This document shows positions 1 through 14,192 of a stretch of DNA of 64,000 bases, one piece after another. The stretch is taken from the NCBI GenBank assembly GCA_017506865.1, contig JAFCMP010000257.1, forward strand, positions 992,001-1,056,000, given 5' to 3'. The notes under the pieces are model-generated. The model was given only the letters and a program-made list of their open reading frames with translations. It made no database searches and had not been told where the DNA came from. This DNA is from Tribonema minus (taxonomy: Eukaryota > Sar > Xanthophyceae > Tribonematales > Tribonemataceae). The translations under genes were made by a program, and so were the position numbers. Positions within the stretch are counted from its first letter, which is position 1, and the number at the start of each line of letters is the position of its first letter.

Positions 1-1771
<1,771 letters not shown>

Positions 1772-2486
1772 AAGTCAGCCTGAGGCGCACAGGCGATGAG
1801 CTGGAATGCGTGCGTGTCGCACTTGGAAGCGAAGCATGGCAGTCACGACAACCGCTTGTTACGCTGGTGGCACGTGTTAGAGGCTGTTGCGAATTCACAA
1901 AACAGGCACAGGGTCACACACACCTCTTCGTCCTTGCCCGCCATATTGCTGCAGAGTCGCCACCGGTGATCGCAACAAAACTGTTAAGAACGTCTCAGAT
2001 ATTGCTCTGGCTTCGACTGCTGCACACACTCTCTCCACACAAGCAGCCTTTCGTCTGGAGTCGGTACGTGACTCGTGCCGTCTGACTTGTGCTTTAGACT
2101 TGGAGATTCTACTCTCCGAGAGACTGCCGCACCCATTTTTGACCAAGGTCTCAGCTAAGACCTGAGTCTGTTTCCGAATCAAAAAGGTAGATACTTGATG
2201 CTGTTGAACTTGCCGCACCTCAGGGAGCTTGCTGAGACATGAGTCACACCACACTATACACGCGTACCCTTACAGAGCGCAAGGACAGCAGCTGCAACGC
2301 CTGCACGGGTGCACTGCACACGGTGATGTCAACTGCCTGATCGGGTCATCGAAACCACATGCACGCAAACACAAATGCCCGCATGTACACACCGACACCA
2401 GGTGCAACTCTCTGCCGCGACGAAGTACTCGGCGTCCTAATGTGATGGTATGTGTGTATTGTGATGCAACAAGCAGCAGCGGCGCG
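1772..2486. other. Intergenic spacer between RPB7 and rab11
   Basis: Both flanking genes read leftward, so this holds the RPB7 3' flank and the rab11 promoter or 5' exon(s). A 119-codon minus ORF (2254-1895) is open and charged but has no recognisable domain. No TATA box or other element could be singled out with confidence. Confidence 0.4.
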
Positions 2487-3123
2487 CTATATTGTGGCTG
2501 CCGACACGAGCCCCAAGTAGTCGTCTTTCATGCTGCCGACGGCCTTGAGTTCGGCCTCCACGGTGATGCCGATGATGCGCAACCGCACGCCGCACCCCTT
2601 CTTTATCTCCACCTGCCACGCCGCAAAGCCGGCAAGAGATGGTCAGAGCGATGCGGCAATGGATAACCCCAAGAAAGCGCAAATGCGCGATGTGCGTGTG
2701 GTCGATGCTTGTTGAGAACAGGTGAAGCCCAGCTGATCCAGGCAACGCTCGACACAAGGTGCCTGTGGCTGTTCGCCAAGTGATTCAGTGCTCAAGCGCA
2801 CACACTGAAGAAATGGCTCGCAGCAGCAGCAGTGACATGGCGTGATGTACTTTTACTTCAACACAAGTACCATGTTCCACAAGACTTCGTGGATTTGTGT
2901 GTGTGGCTCGTACTGCTACTTGTGCCACGCGGAACACCGAAGTGCGGTAGCTCATCCAAGAATTGTTCCAGAGCAAAGCGGCACAGTGAACTGAGAAAAC
3001 TACGACACATGCAACGATTCCGGGTGTGGTGCACACGACAGTGCGCCAGCGGGGCCATCAGCAGCCTTGCGCACACGTAAGCGTGGCTGCGCATTGCACG
3101 CTTACGGCTGCGCATTGCAAATT

Positions 3124-3164
<41 letters not shown>

Positions 3165-5150
3165 TCGACTGCGCAAGCGAAGCATGTCATGTATGTCCCT
3201 GATGCCAACTCTGATGCAGTTGGCATACCGATGACAGGGGACCAAGCAGAAAGTTGCCAAGCACATGCTGCAGACTTGGGAGAATAAACTTCAACAATCC
3301 TCGATCTGGACCTCTGCACACACACACACAACACCACAGCAGGCGTGGTAGCCAGCAGCAGAAATTGAGCCTAAAGGTCTCACCTCCTTGTCTTCGCTAA
3401 CCCACATATCACCCACGCTGTCGTAACCCGTGTTGGCTATGTCTTCAGGCATGTTGAAGCGTGATACAAATATTTCCAGAGGGCCCACCTGTAACAGAAG
3501 CAGCAGATTCAGGACGAACAAATTTTGATAACAAGCATCAAGGAAGCGGAACTGCTGCTGCTTTCAGGCGAAGGTTCGTCGTACCATCTTTGAGCAGCAG
3601 TGCCAGAGTACCATATGCTGAGCGCTGCCGCTTGGAGAACTGTGCAGACTTGAAGTTTGCATGCAAGAAACCGGATTCAGAGCGCCGCCGCGGAATACAC
3701 TAAACTCCGCTCAAGCACAAATTGGCACAAAGACAGCGTGTGCCCACTGTGCCTTGCTATGCAGGCCATTGTGTAGCCATGACTCACCTCTGCAAAGAAC
3801 CCCAGATCTGTCACGTTGCTGACGGTAGCATCTAGCACCTCATTCCGAAATGGCCTGCGCACAACAAGGCGATGGTGATGCTCAGCGTGTCAATGTCAGC
3901 GATGCTCAGCGCGCTAATGTCAGCGATGCTCAGCACGCTAGTGTCATTGATGCTCAGCACATAAACGTAAGCGATGCTCAGCACGCTAACAATGTCGGCG
4001 ATGCTCAGCACGTCAGCGTCAGTTATGCTCAGCACGCCAATGTCAGCGATGCTCAGCACGCCAATGTCAGCATCGCTCAGCAAATGGCAATGTCAGCGAC
4101 GCTCATCACGGCAATGTCAGCGATGCTCAGCATGCCTGCGTCAACGGCGGTTCATGGTACAGCGACGGCTACGATATAAGAGCGCTCGATATAAGAGGGG
4201 TCACGGTATAAGAGCGGTCTGACGGCTGAACACGGATCTGGTCGATATAAGAGCGGTTTGGTGCTGCTCGGGGCATACCGCTCTTATATCGTGTCCACCT
4301 ACCACTAGCGGCCTCACGAACAATGCCTGAACAGCGGCTTTTGCGTGCTATTGAACAACGCTCAAGCGCATATCGATCAGTGACAGCGTATAGCGCACGG
4401 TGCAATTGCTTTCCGGCTTAATTCGTAGCCAACTTCAACTGTTGGTACACTAACCCTACTTAAATACGTCAAACCCTAGTTGTAGGGCTGGGGTTAGCCT
4501 AGGGTTAGGACTAACCCTAGTTAAGCCCAAGGACAGTATAAGAGCGGTCACGGTATAAGAGCGGTGGAGTTGCCGGGACGGACCCGCTCTTATATCGTGG
4601 CCCTCGCTGTACGACCATGTGTTTGTGATTGCTGTCAGAGCACTGCGGCCGTCATGTGATCATGACAGAAAGCGCTGTGCTCCAGTTGAGCAGTACATGA
4701 ATCTGCTGCACTACCTGCATTTATGTATATGTTGTAGGTATACAGCTCTTGTTAGTGTAGGTGAACCACCAGTGCAGAATGTTCCTGCCGTGAGTGCGCG
4801 GTGCACGCAGCAACGCTCAGCATCATCCCTGCCTCAGGAGAACCAGCTCATGGAATAGCTGCGTATGCATGCATGCGCATCATGGCGCCTGTCGCCCATG
4901 TTGGTCCTGCTTTTGCTACTGATATGTACCCTAGCACTTGCAGCGGCCGCAGCGACCATGAAGGGTAAGCACAGGCTGGCTGCCTGGCTGCTAACTGCAA
5001 CAACCAGCAGACGCTCTCTTGACCATTCAGAGCATCGCAGAATGGCTCTCCCATGGCAAGGCTCAGTATGACGTGGCAGCGCTCAACTTTGCTGCGACTC
5101 AGGCTCAGCGTGCACAGCCCGCCCTTTTGTTGTGTGTGTGTGTGTGTCTT

Positions 5151-5212
<62 letters not shown>

Positions 5213-6482
5213 GCGGCACACCGCCCCACTGCAGCGTGATGCACAGGCAGCAGTGCTCACCTGAAGCACATCGCCACGTACGTACAAATCATATCTGCCG
5301 CGCCCATGCATCACTTACGACGCACACAGGAGCGACGCAGCGCTCGACCGCGGCGTGAAATTTGAGAAGTTGAAGCCTCGCTCGCCATCGCGTCGCGCTT
5401 AGAAGCTCCAATGCTGTCTGATTATGACTGAGAATGGGTTCTCAGCCTGTGCACAAATACCGGTCGCCCTTTTCACTTTTAACTGGCCTTCCCAATTTGA
5501 CGGGTCACCGCCCCCATTTACTGCCACACCGCATGTGTCGGACAGTGCAGTGCCTTCAATTCGGACAAGACGACAGTGTCCATGTCAACGGCGGTTCATG
5601 GAACAAGGCGCGCGCACGTGGCAGCGCTCACCTGAAGCAAATGGCCTCGTACGTGCATATGATATTTGCCGCGCCCGTGTCGTACTCAATGGTGCCCATC
5701 TCCATGCTCGTGTTGGCCGAGTTCTGCGAGAAGACGCTGATGACAAACCCGTCGTTGCCCAGCGACATGCCCTCGACCTGCTCCAGCAGGAGCCGCCTGC
5801 GGGATGGCGGCGGAGCGTCACCAGTTGCAGCCAGCTGGGGGCGTTTGTAACTGAAGACGCCATCTATTTGGTGAAGCACAGCACGCAGTCTAATAGAAGT
5901 ACAAAAAATGCTGTAATTGCAGGCCTCGCCGTTCAGTGCAGGGCCATACCAATGCAGACTAAGCCGAGGAGCAGAAAGTGTGATCGAGCGGCAGCAGATT
6001 GCGCCTAGCACATGAAAAACATGTGCGCCAAAGTCGTATGCTGCCTGACGCACACACTCGATGGCAAATTCAGCAGCAAATGGACTGAACCCAAAGTGAG
6101 TCGGCTGGCTTTGCGAAATGTTGAGGTTAAGTACATTGAGCTTAGATGGGCGCATGACTGGGCTCGTTTGAGCCAACAGCCAGTCACCACACGCTATGAA
6201 ACCAGCGAACTCGCACGCATACAAACACGGTTGAGAGTTGCTCATCGGCTTTAGTGTGGCATATGCTGACCCCACCCCTAAGCAAAGCGCTTCACACCAA
6301 CAAGATGCATCTCCAGTGGCTGTCAATGAACAGTGTGCACGGTATACTACAGGCCGTGTCCTAAGAATGATGTCAGCGCTCAGGCGAGGCCCATCACAGC
6401 GCTCAGCCACTCACCCAACGACTTCATGCAGGTTGGGCCCGAAGAACTGCGGTTCCAGCAGCAGATCCTTTTTTAGCGTTTT
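2487..6482 (-). CDS. RPB7: RNA polymerase II subunit RPB7
   Basis: RPB7 forms the Rpb4/7 stalk of RNA polymerase II, contacting nascent RNA and the initiation machinery. Minus-strand exons: 6482-6415 (KDLLLEPQFFGPNL), 5796-5632 (EQVEGMSLGNDGFVISVFS to TYEAICF), 3854-3788 (RPFRNEVLDATVS..GFFAE), 3488-3384 (VGPLEIFVSRFNMPEDI..YDSVGDMW), 2612-2487 (VRLRIIGITVEAELKAVG, SMKDDYLG, stop TAG). All four joins keep phase and give 176 residues, against about 171-172 for the family. Only the first few codons (expected to read like MFF-) are not located; they probably sit in a tiny exon upstream of 6482. The N-terminal part corresponds to the RNP-like domain and exons 3-5 to the S1/OB-fold domain. The SMKDDYLG ending separates it from the Pol III and Pol I paralogues. 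Introns 1 to 3 are long and repeat-rich. Confidence 0.93.
3123..3162. repeat. (CAG)n trinucleotide microsatellite
   Basis: About 13 perfect CAG units lie in the last intron of RPB7. Non-coding in the gene model; likely length-polymorphic. Confidence 0.9.
3877..4143. repeat. 24-bp minisatellite in RPB7 intron
   Basis: About eleven imperfect 24-bp units with the core GATGCTCAGCACGCTAATGT. It begins only about 20 bp from the acceptor of the third visible RPB7 exon, on its intron side, so it occupies the branch-point and polypyrimidine region of that intron. Units are contiguous, with no unique spacers, which rules out a CRISPR array. One or two units carry 2-3 bp insertions. Confidence 0.9.
4170..4600. 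repeat. Cluster of direct and inverted TATAAGAGCGG words
   Basis: The word (C)G(A/G)TATAAGAGCGG occurs six times in direct orientation (near 4171, 4187, 4203, 4242, 4534 and 4549) and twice inverted as CCGCTCTTATATCGTG (4278 and 4584). Two of these pairs form hairpins with roughly 15-bp arms and short loops. Between the two groups lies a stretch of AACCCTA-like repeats (about 4443-4525). All of it is inside the long RPB7 intron. Confidence 0.8.
5152..5209. repeat. (CA)n microsatellite, preceded by a short (GT)n run
   Basis: About 28 CA units follow a short TG run at 5133-5147, giving a potential hairpin. It lies in the second long intron of RPB7, just beside a copied exon edge. Confidence 0.92.
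5254..5309 (-). repeat. Copy of an RPB7 exon 3' edge with its donor site
   Basis: This segment repeats the last roughly 48 bp of the exon that ends at 5632, plus the splice donor (CTTCAG/GTGAGC), about 370 bp downstream inside the intron. Differences are scattered single bases; the donor is intact. No acceptor-bounded full exon accompanies it, so it is read as a decoy donor rather than an alternative exon. Confidence 0.75.
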
Positions 6483-9400
6483 CTGCGCGGCGCGAGGTGT
6501 TTCGGAGGCTGATGAGATGATAGAGCCCCACCCGCCATTTTAGACGAACTTCAAGTGATGAGGCTTGCTTTGAAAACCTAACTAACCCTACCCTAAGCAG
6601 CCTTTCAGGGTTGAAACAGGACAATACGCAGGGAAAGAAAGCGGATACCAGGAAGGCAACATGCTTCAAAAGGCACTGTGACTTCCACAAACCAACAGCT
6701 TCCGACACCACAACTTCCGCAAAGTATGCGCACGCAAGGCAGCTTTGATGTGACTATTCCTGCCAAACACCTGTTATGGAGCCATTCACTGGCAGCGCAG
6801 TTGACTCACACTGGCCGCGTGAGTCAACTTCGCCACGGCATGAGGGCGCATGCTCAGGGCCGTGAGCTATGCACCGCCATGTGCGACCATCATATACTTC
6901 GAAGTATGGTGCTTTCGCGTAAAATGCCATGACATCAAGCTATGGAGTGGGAGGCAATGACACCACAGCGTCACCACAGGCAATCTCTACTGCAGCGTAT
7001 GCGGTTTCAAGCACACGAGCTCTGCACATGCGGCACCCTTTACCTCTCACCATGAGGCAGCAACAACCGCAGCTGCAGACATGCCGCTGCCTGTATCATA
7101 TCCAGGTATATTTCTTCACCAGTTACGTTAATGAATCAGCGAATTCCACAGGCACCGGGCCGTACTGAGCTCAATCACGCCTTAGTGCTCGGGAGCGCTG
7201 TGTATGGGCAAGGGACCAGCACCACACCTACTGCACCAAAAGACTAGAGCCTGCTTGTGAACTGCGCCGTCAATGGTGGCAGGCGACTGAAGAGGCGTGT
7301 CTGGCCGTTCTGTGCTGCGGCGGCTGGTGCCAGCGCTACGACACCCCGCTGTGGCATCACCGCTGTGGCGTTGCACAACAGTATGACGTAGCGCGAAACG
7401 AGAGCAGTCGCACGAGGCCGATCACACCGGTGCATACTCTACGGCAGCGCAACAGCAGCGCGATCAAGGCCACATAAAATTGAACGCTCTGCCAGCTGCA
7501 GTGGCGTTTAAGGATGGTGATGCACGGTTTCTTGCACAGCACAAACAGGGAAGTTGATAGACACTGCATGCAGGCCAGCACTACCAAGGCTCGCAGAGGG
7601 CAGCAGCATAGCAGCGAGGTTAGAAGCTGGCCAGATTGATAATCGAGCAGAGTTTTCAGTGCCAGGAAGACACTGTTGACTACAACATAAGTTGGGCGTG
7701 ACGGGTATGCACTCAGGCTTTGGGGTTGAGTGTGTGTGCTGCGTTTGTGCTTGTTGCAGCTGCTCGCCAACAATGCCAACACAGCATCACGGCTCTGAGT
7801 GCATCAGGCAAAATGTTGTAAGTAAATTGTTGCAGGTTTGCAGCCTTGACTCACCAAATAGAACATGCTCTGCCCTCCTTTGCTCCCTCAAGGCAGCCTG
7901 GATCGCTGTTTCCTGCCACTTCCACAATGCAATCAGCAGCGCCCCCCACACACCGGTACGATGTCAACCTTGCAAATACTAGTTGCTGCTGCGCGCTCCA
8001 CTTAGCGCGGGCGTCGCTAAACAGATCTGTATCTGGTGTGCTTTGGCGGCAGATGAGGTTGAGCGCTGTTGCCTGGCCGTACAGTGCAGGGTCCTCGACA
8101 ACAGTAAGGTGTGTTGTTTTGACCAGGCACGCAACAGTGTGCACTGAGGATTTCGAATCTCTGCTGACAAGCACCGAGAGGCGCTGATTCCACTGATGAG
8201 GTGAGTGTTGGCCCCCATGCGCATGCCCACCTCTGGCACGCCGCAGTTTATTCTCGTGCTAATCTGTGTGTCGCACATCGAACCTTGTATACGAGGCAAG
8301 AGAGAGACAAGCAAGATCGGCACTGTATGCGTTCATGGAGCGGCCTGCAGCCACTCAAGCGCAAAAAAAGTCGCAGAGGCGGTGGCTGCTTTTAGATAGA
8401 AGCCAATGCGGGAGAGCTCAGCGGGGCTACGGCGGAGCCATGAGATGTGGTCTCGAACGAGGCTGGCCTACACGCTTCTTAAAATTTGCTCATTGCCTAC
8501 GTTGTTTCACAAAATTTTCTCTTCCAACACGAAACTTACACAGCGACTGCTGCACAGGACCGAGTCACTGCAAGCCGCTTGCTGTGCAATTGCCCCTAAG
8601 CTATGGCTGGGCATGAGAACAGCGCATTTGCCAAAGAGAGGGCGAGCATCTGTAAGCATGTTGTGCTTTTGGCTTTAACAGTCAGGATACATTCAATGTC
8701 TTGCTGACATTGTTTCGAGAATCAAGTCACGATGCGCGGCGCATGCTGTGCTCAGCTCGTCCCGCCAACGCCCAGAGCAACCAATGATTGCAGTGAGTGA
8801 CTCAGTGGATGCCACAGTGTGATGCCATGGGAGCATGCACGAGCGCCAGACGCCATGCTTGCTCCGTCTGCCGCTGCTTCTACACAAGTGCGCCATGCAG
8901 AGGAACCTGCAGCTGTGAATCGCCAGTTGACATTGTTCAAGTAGCAACGCAGCAACCCGCAATGTGTGATGCACTGTGTTTGCGGTAGTTGTGTGCGGGC
9001 TTGTGTGTACATTGCAAAGGCGTGAAAGTAACATTGTGAAGTCACTGCAAAGCCTGCTTAGAAGTCAAGACAGCATGTACGTTTGCTTGCTCTTGGTATA
9101 CAACACATCTACACTGCCTCGGATAGATGCTGCAATTTGACAGTCGCTGCTCAATTATAGTTTGGGTTAGGTTTACGTTTTGGCTCGGGTTGGCGAATTG
9201 TTGTTGATCTTACAGCTCTGTGCTGCCGCCTGCACCTGCATGGCTATGTCCCTTTGCAGGTATGAGGCCGGCTGCTAGAGCTGAGTCAGCCAAAGTTGCG
9301 CCTGCAGGTACGCACTACGGTCAGTACATGTACTTCGGAGTGCATGTTGAGACATGCCACCGCTCGCACACGATAAGCTCAATTGTTGCAGCAACCCTTT

Positions 9401-9866
9401 CACGTGCTGGGAATAGGACGTGCTGATGCACGTGGGTTATTGAGAAAAGAGCTGATGCCCCCCTAGTACATGCAAATAAATTAAAGTGCATGTGAGGTGA
9501 TTGTTGCTGCGAGTCACCAAAGAACGGTTGCACGCAAAGGTGACGAGCCAGCTGCCAGATATGAGCTAGTAGTAGTTTCATCATGGGTGCGCGTACTGAT
9601 GGCACCATTTGGTCTGCATGTGTGGATGCCTAATGCCCACCTTCACGTCCCCGTCAACCACTTGCCACAGCCACATGGCATCGCTGTTTGCATAGAGAAT
9701 ATCGTTCGTGACGCCAGTGCGTTTTTCCTGCATGCTCTGGCAGTAGTTTTTCTTTGTCGTTCATCATCGGATTTCCCAATGGGGGTACTTCAAGTTGTCA
9801 TTAGTGCCTGATGGTGACTCTCCTCACGCACGCCCCGCTCGCCCCCTGTCCGCTTCCCGCTCCCAG
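6483..9866. other. No supported gene (RPB7 upstream region and spacer)
   Basis: Contains the RPB7 promoter, its probable tiny first exon and about 3 kb of unassigned sequence. A hydrophobic 141-codon minus ORF (7782-7357) and a minus stretch at 8170-7985 ending near AQQQ look faintly coding, but neither has splice sites that join cleanly nor a known motif. The stretch 8130-8290 resembles 13380-13540. No RNA gene was seen. Confidence 0.4.
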
Positions 9867-12439
9867 TGGAAGCTGTTGTGCAGGCAGTCGAAGCGCTACT
9901 GAATCCCCTGCTGCAAGCCATCGAAGAGCGTACGAGCACAAGTGTGTCAGCATCCAAGATGCCCGAACATAGGCTGTGTGAATTACGCTCCGCTCTCAAC
10001 GGCGTACTGCTCCCTGTGTACGGGACAGGTGAACTTCTCACCGAGCGCTGGGCCCGCGCCTGCCAGAGACCGACCCATTGTTCTCCTGGTACGCAATCCG
10101 TCAGATGTAGGCATATGAAAACGAGTCAAAAGATCGTAGAGCTGTAAGTGACAAGAAATGGCCGGCCGCAAGTGCCTTCCACCAATGACTGTGGTCGCGG
10201 CTGCTGCAGCAATTGGCCACAAGTCAAACAGTACCACCATAGGTATTCACAGTGGTCAGAATCACAGAGGTCACATCTGCATTCCACTTGGCAGGTCTAT
10301 ATTATTATTTATGTAGCATTGGTATTTAGTGTATCCGGTGCGTATATTAATGCCTTCGCATGCAGTTTAAGTGACTTTGCATTGCCTCATGAAGTTTAGT
10401 ATTCCATGTCAAGGTCTAAGGTTCAGTGCCCCCGTTCTTGACAGGCCGCAAAAAGCAGACACGCTCTGACTGCCATGCCCCCTGCCGCAAAGAGCGGCCT
10501 CTGCCTGTTGGAGTAGAAGTGCGCATGGCCTGCCACTGGATGCTCAGCAGAACCGTCCGTATATTCGCTTTGGCAAGCGTGTGCATACGGCCACAAGCTA
10601 TACACGATATCTGCACGCACCCTACAGCCTCAGCTCAGGCCTGTGTAGCAGCATGCCGTGCAGGTGGTCACCAAACACCTCTTTGAATCACACACATGCC
10701 GAAGCATCAGCAGCTGCTCTGCGCAGCCCTGTCACTGCTTGTGTGGGTCGTAGGCATAATTGTGTAAGCAGTTAAGCATCGCCATGCCATCACCCGCTGA
10801 CAGACTTGGCACTGTCTCACTTGTCATTGCGGTAAAGACAACTGAGGTGTATCAATTTTCTGACATCTCACTCACAATGGCGGTGTGCATGTGATAATGC
10901 AGGGCCGGCAGTGCACAGCCTCCATTGCGAATTGACCTGTCGCAGCGGGTCAGGCAGGGACTTCAACTCAAGCTGGGGCGCGATCTTCCACGAGAACTAG
11001 CGTGGATTGACGCGCGCAACACAACCCTTGAGAAGCGCGTCCATGGCCTAGCCTACTCTGTCAGTGCTAACAACGACGATGTGCTAATTGTGAGGGACTT
11101 CAGCGGCATGCCTGAATACGGAGCGATCTTGGCCGTAGGGCTGAAAGAGAAGCTTACATGGCAGGTGCGCCGCCTCCGCAATGCACAAACATCGGGCATA
11201 GCAGTGACCACTGCCGCTTCTCTCCTGCAACGCATACTCCGCAGTCGTCACAGCAGCTGGAAGTCACTTAGAATTGAAGGCTGAGGGTCGCTGTGTACGC
11301 GATGGCTGCTTATCGCACACCTAGCACATGAACGTAATACTGCGGTGAGCCTCACATGCTGGCGTGTGCGATCGCATGTGCATTCGCATAGTGCTTGTGG
11401 CTGTCACCAGTGCCATGATGGCATTGACAATCATCGACAGTATGGCGTGCATTGTACTCAATTTAAACGCTTACTCTTGTTGCAGAGCAAGGTGGCCCAT
11501 GGCGGTGCATTGTATTCAATTTAAATGCTAACTCTTGTTGCAGAGCAAGGTGGCCCATGGCGGTAGCAGCACATATTTGTTGTAGTTGTGCACTGAGCAA
11601 CAGGTGCATGTCTCGTTGACCTGGCTGATCAGCCTGTCGGACCATGCTGCTGTGCGTTGCCACTGTCTGGATCATCTGGGGCTGCATACCCTCAGGTCTT
11701 CCTGGAAGTATACTGCACCCAATCACAACCAGCCAGAGATTCAAGCAGTTGTTGCACTCGAATGTAGATTGCACTTAGACGGGAACCCAAGCACTTGTTG
11801 CATTCCAACGAGTGTCTACTAGGTGACTTGTCAATTACCGCATGCGGTGATTATCATCTTGTGAGCGGAGTAGTCAACTCTGCATAGCAATCATGCGGCA
11901 GTGTTCAGTGCACCGATGGCGTGAAGTACTTCCACGCTCACTCAGTTGATCTGTCGCTTGCTGCGCAGGGCATGCTCCAGACGGAGGCCCAATTCATCCT
12001 CTGGCAAGCGGTGTCCAACTACCCATTCTGTCAGCTGATGACAGACCCGAGCACTGGTGGAGTGGCGTTCTTCGCATCGCCGGACGCCGGCTCGGGTGCG
12101 CGCATCCGCTACATGGTGCTGCGAACCATGGACCACGTGTGGGACTTCTTGAGCGAGCTCGTTCATGCGCTGGAAATACACGCGCTCACTGCACCGCTGC
12201 GCCCGAATGTTGCAGACTGCAGCACGCCTCAGCAGCTGGAGCTGCCTCGTCGCATAAAGCGCAGATTGGACGGCCCACCAGATCCAGCGAATCGCGGCGG
12301 TCTGACGCGCGAGCACGTGTTCTGGAAGCTGCTGTCGGCTGCGCGCGCGGACGAGACGGATGTCGGCTGCCTGCAGGACCTAGCTGCATTTGAAGAGCCT
12401 GCAACTGAGGACGGCCCAAACCCTAGCCCACTTGAGTGA
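9867..12439 (+). CDS. Unrecognised multi-exon gene
   Basis: No family recognised. Probable plus exons: 9867-10028 (strong pyrimidine tract and CAG acceptor; reads VEAVVQAVEALLNPLLQAIE, ends in an ACAG/GTGAAC donor), a less certain one from about 10445 (GRKKQTRSDCHAPCRKERPL, phase-compatible), about 10919-11164 (RIDLSQRVRQGLQLKLGRDL to EKLTWQ), and 11909-12439 (CTDGVKYFHAHSVDLSLAAQ to the stop). The join 11164/11909 is phase 0 on both sides, which supports the last two exons. The join into 10919 is not settled, and the 5' end is unknown. The last exon has a mixed hydrophobic/acidic composition with EAQFILWQAV and WDFLSELVHALEIH, like a folded helical domain, and an acidic proline-rich tail. 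No signal peptide or membrane segment was seen. Confidence 0.55.
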
Positions 12440-14192
12440 GATAGTGTCATTGGTCATGGTGCAGCGCAGCTGCACGTGGCACGTCTCAGCGCAGCGCGCA
12501 AACATCACACACTAACGCTGGCCGATTTTCCTTTTTTGTGTCTTTGCCTGGAGACAGTTGCGGTCCGCGCTGTGTAGCGCTGGTGGGCCTACAGGGATCT
12601 GCACTTTCCTGCAGCAGGTGACTTGAGATTCAATAAGTTAGTATCAGACCCTTCATCGCGCATGTGCTTTCATTATATTCCACTTGTGGCTGTGGAAATG
12701 CCATGTTGTAGGTGTGTCGCCTTGTTCTCACTCTTGGATGTAGCATGCAAAGCTTGCGCATGTACTCGTGTCAGCAAAAGTCCTGTGTTGGTGGCCGCCG
12801 CCATCAGAGCAGCCCCACTGCTGCCGCCGTCAACAACTTGACGTTGTAGAACGCGTGCCACCGCTGCTGGAGCAAGAGGGCATTGGCTCCGCAGCGCACA
12901 GGTGCACACGCGCACATGCGTTGCTCCCACCATCGTGCGTGCTGCCGCCATGTGAGCGCGCTGCTGCTGCATCATGAGTGGCCCCTGTCAGTGCTCAGCG
13001 TACAACGCAGGTGCCTCCCGTGGTCACGGCTTGCCGCCCGTGTCGCCACATGCGCTGCTGCCGCGTGCGCGCGCTGCTGCGGCCCTTACTGCCACCGCGG
13101 CCCTTACTGCCGCCGTGGCCTTGACTGCCGCCATGCAGAACATGCAACAAAAGTGCTGCCACCATTGTTGCCGGCGCCGCTCATAGTGTCCGCACATGCT
13201 GAATGAACATGCTAATGTCGGCACTGAGCGCGCCGCACATTGATCGCAATTGGCGTCTGCCTCGCTTCATGGCCGCCCTGACAACAATGCCCGCGGCTGC
13301 CTTCGCTGACAGTGCTCAAAAGGCGGCAGACTTACACTCTGTGTCATTAGAGTCAGGCACAGATAAACGGCAATAACAATAGCCTGTGTGATCTGAGGCT
13401 TTCGACTTTCTGCTGACAAGCGACGACAGGCGCAAATGTGAGTGTTGCCACGTCTACTTCAACTTCTACGAGGTTTATTCTCAGCTGAAGTCTTACACAC
13501 ACGGAGTTCTGGCAACCTCGGAGGAGCGAGCGGGGCATCGTTAGCAGTGATTACCAGCACCTGGCGCATCGTCCCACGGCAGGGGGCGCAAGTCACTTCA
13601 CCAAAGGTGTGTGTGTGGCAAGTGCTATGTCAGGCATTTTGAAAACGTTGGAGTCAACACACACTGTGACAGTCCCGGCGGCACCTGTCGTCCTGGCGGT
13701 CTGTCGGCCAGCAAGGTCATTCAGCCCGTGTGTCGACCGCAAGAGCAGAGTCAGCAATCTCCACCTGGCGCAAGTAGCAACCAGCTTGAGTGGCACAGCG
13801 TCCTTTCTTGGCAGCTTTACGCAAGCCTCGGCGTGGTCTCTGGAGCTTGTCTTAGTGTTTTCATGATTGGACGAGCCCCGACGGGCCACAAATGCTCAAA
13901 GAGACTAAACCTGCCCCCAAGCTGGGTGTGCCGCCTCGCTCAGGGTTGCGTAAGACACAGTGCCAATGCGATGTTGTATCCTCTGTCCGCTTTGTGATCT
14001 GATAGTGGAAGGACACCATGGGCAGCCTTGCTTGCATCAGCGAACTTTGAGAGAAAGCTCAGGTACCTTCCACCTTGTCCAGTTGTCTCACTACTGTGAT
14101 TTTCCTGAAGCCGCTGCTGCCGCCCACTCAAGCCCTGCTGTCACTGTGTCCTCACACTGTGGCACACAGGTATCCATATCACCTCCAACGAC
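12440..14192. other. Spacer with a GC-rich low-complexity stretch
   Basis: Positions 12780-13200 are built of GCTGCCGCC-like and CAGTGCTCAGCG-like words. Related words recur in the duplicated segment at 16.6-18.4 kb and at 20.6-21.1 kb. Open frames here reflect base composition. Positions 13380-13540 resemble 8130-8290 in the same orientation. No gene is supported. Confidence 0.45.

Noticed and set aside
3877-4143. CRISPR-like array
   Set aside because: The units are contiguous 24-mers with no unique spacers, in a eukaryotic intron.
5254-5309. Alternative exon in RPB7
   Set aside because: Only the 3' edge and donor are copied; there is no matching acceptor or exon body.
5019-5358. ORFs rich in His-Thr or Cys-Val repeats
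   Set aside because: They are translations of the CA/GT microsatellite in an RPB7 intron.
7357-7782. Hydrophobic 141-codon minus ORF as a membrane protein gene
   Set aside because: Cys- and Leu-rich throughout with no clear helices-and-loops pattern, no start context or splice partners, and no recognisable family; likely chance.
8130-8290. Exon pair shared with 13380-13540 (similar LLTS-containing frames on the plus strand, GTGAGTGTTG after each)
   Set aside because: The similarity is real, but all three frames of the copy at 8.1 kb meet a stop before the presumed donor, so it is kept only as a weak repeat.
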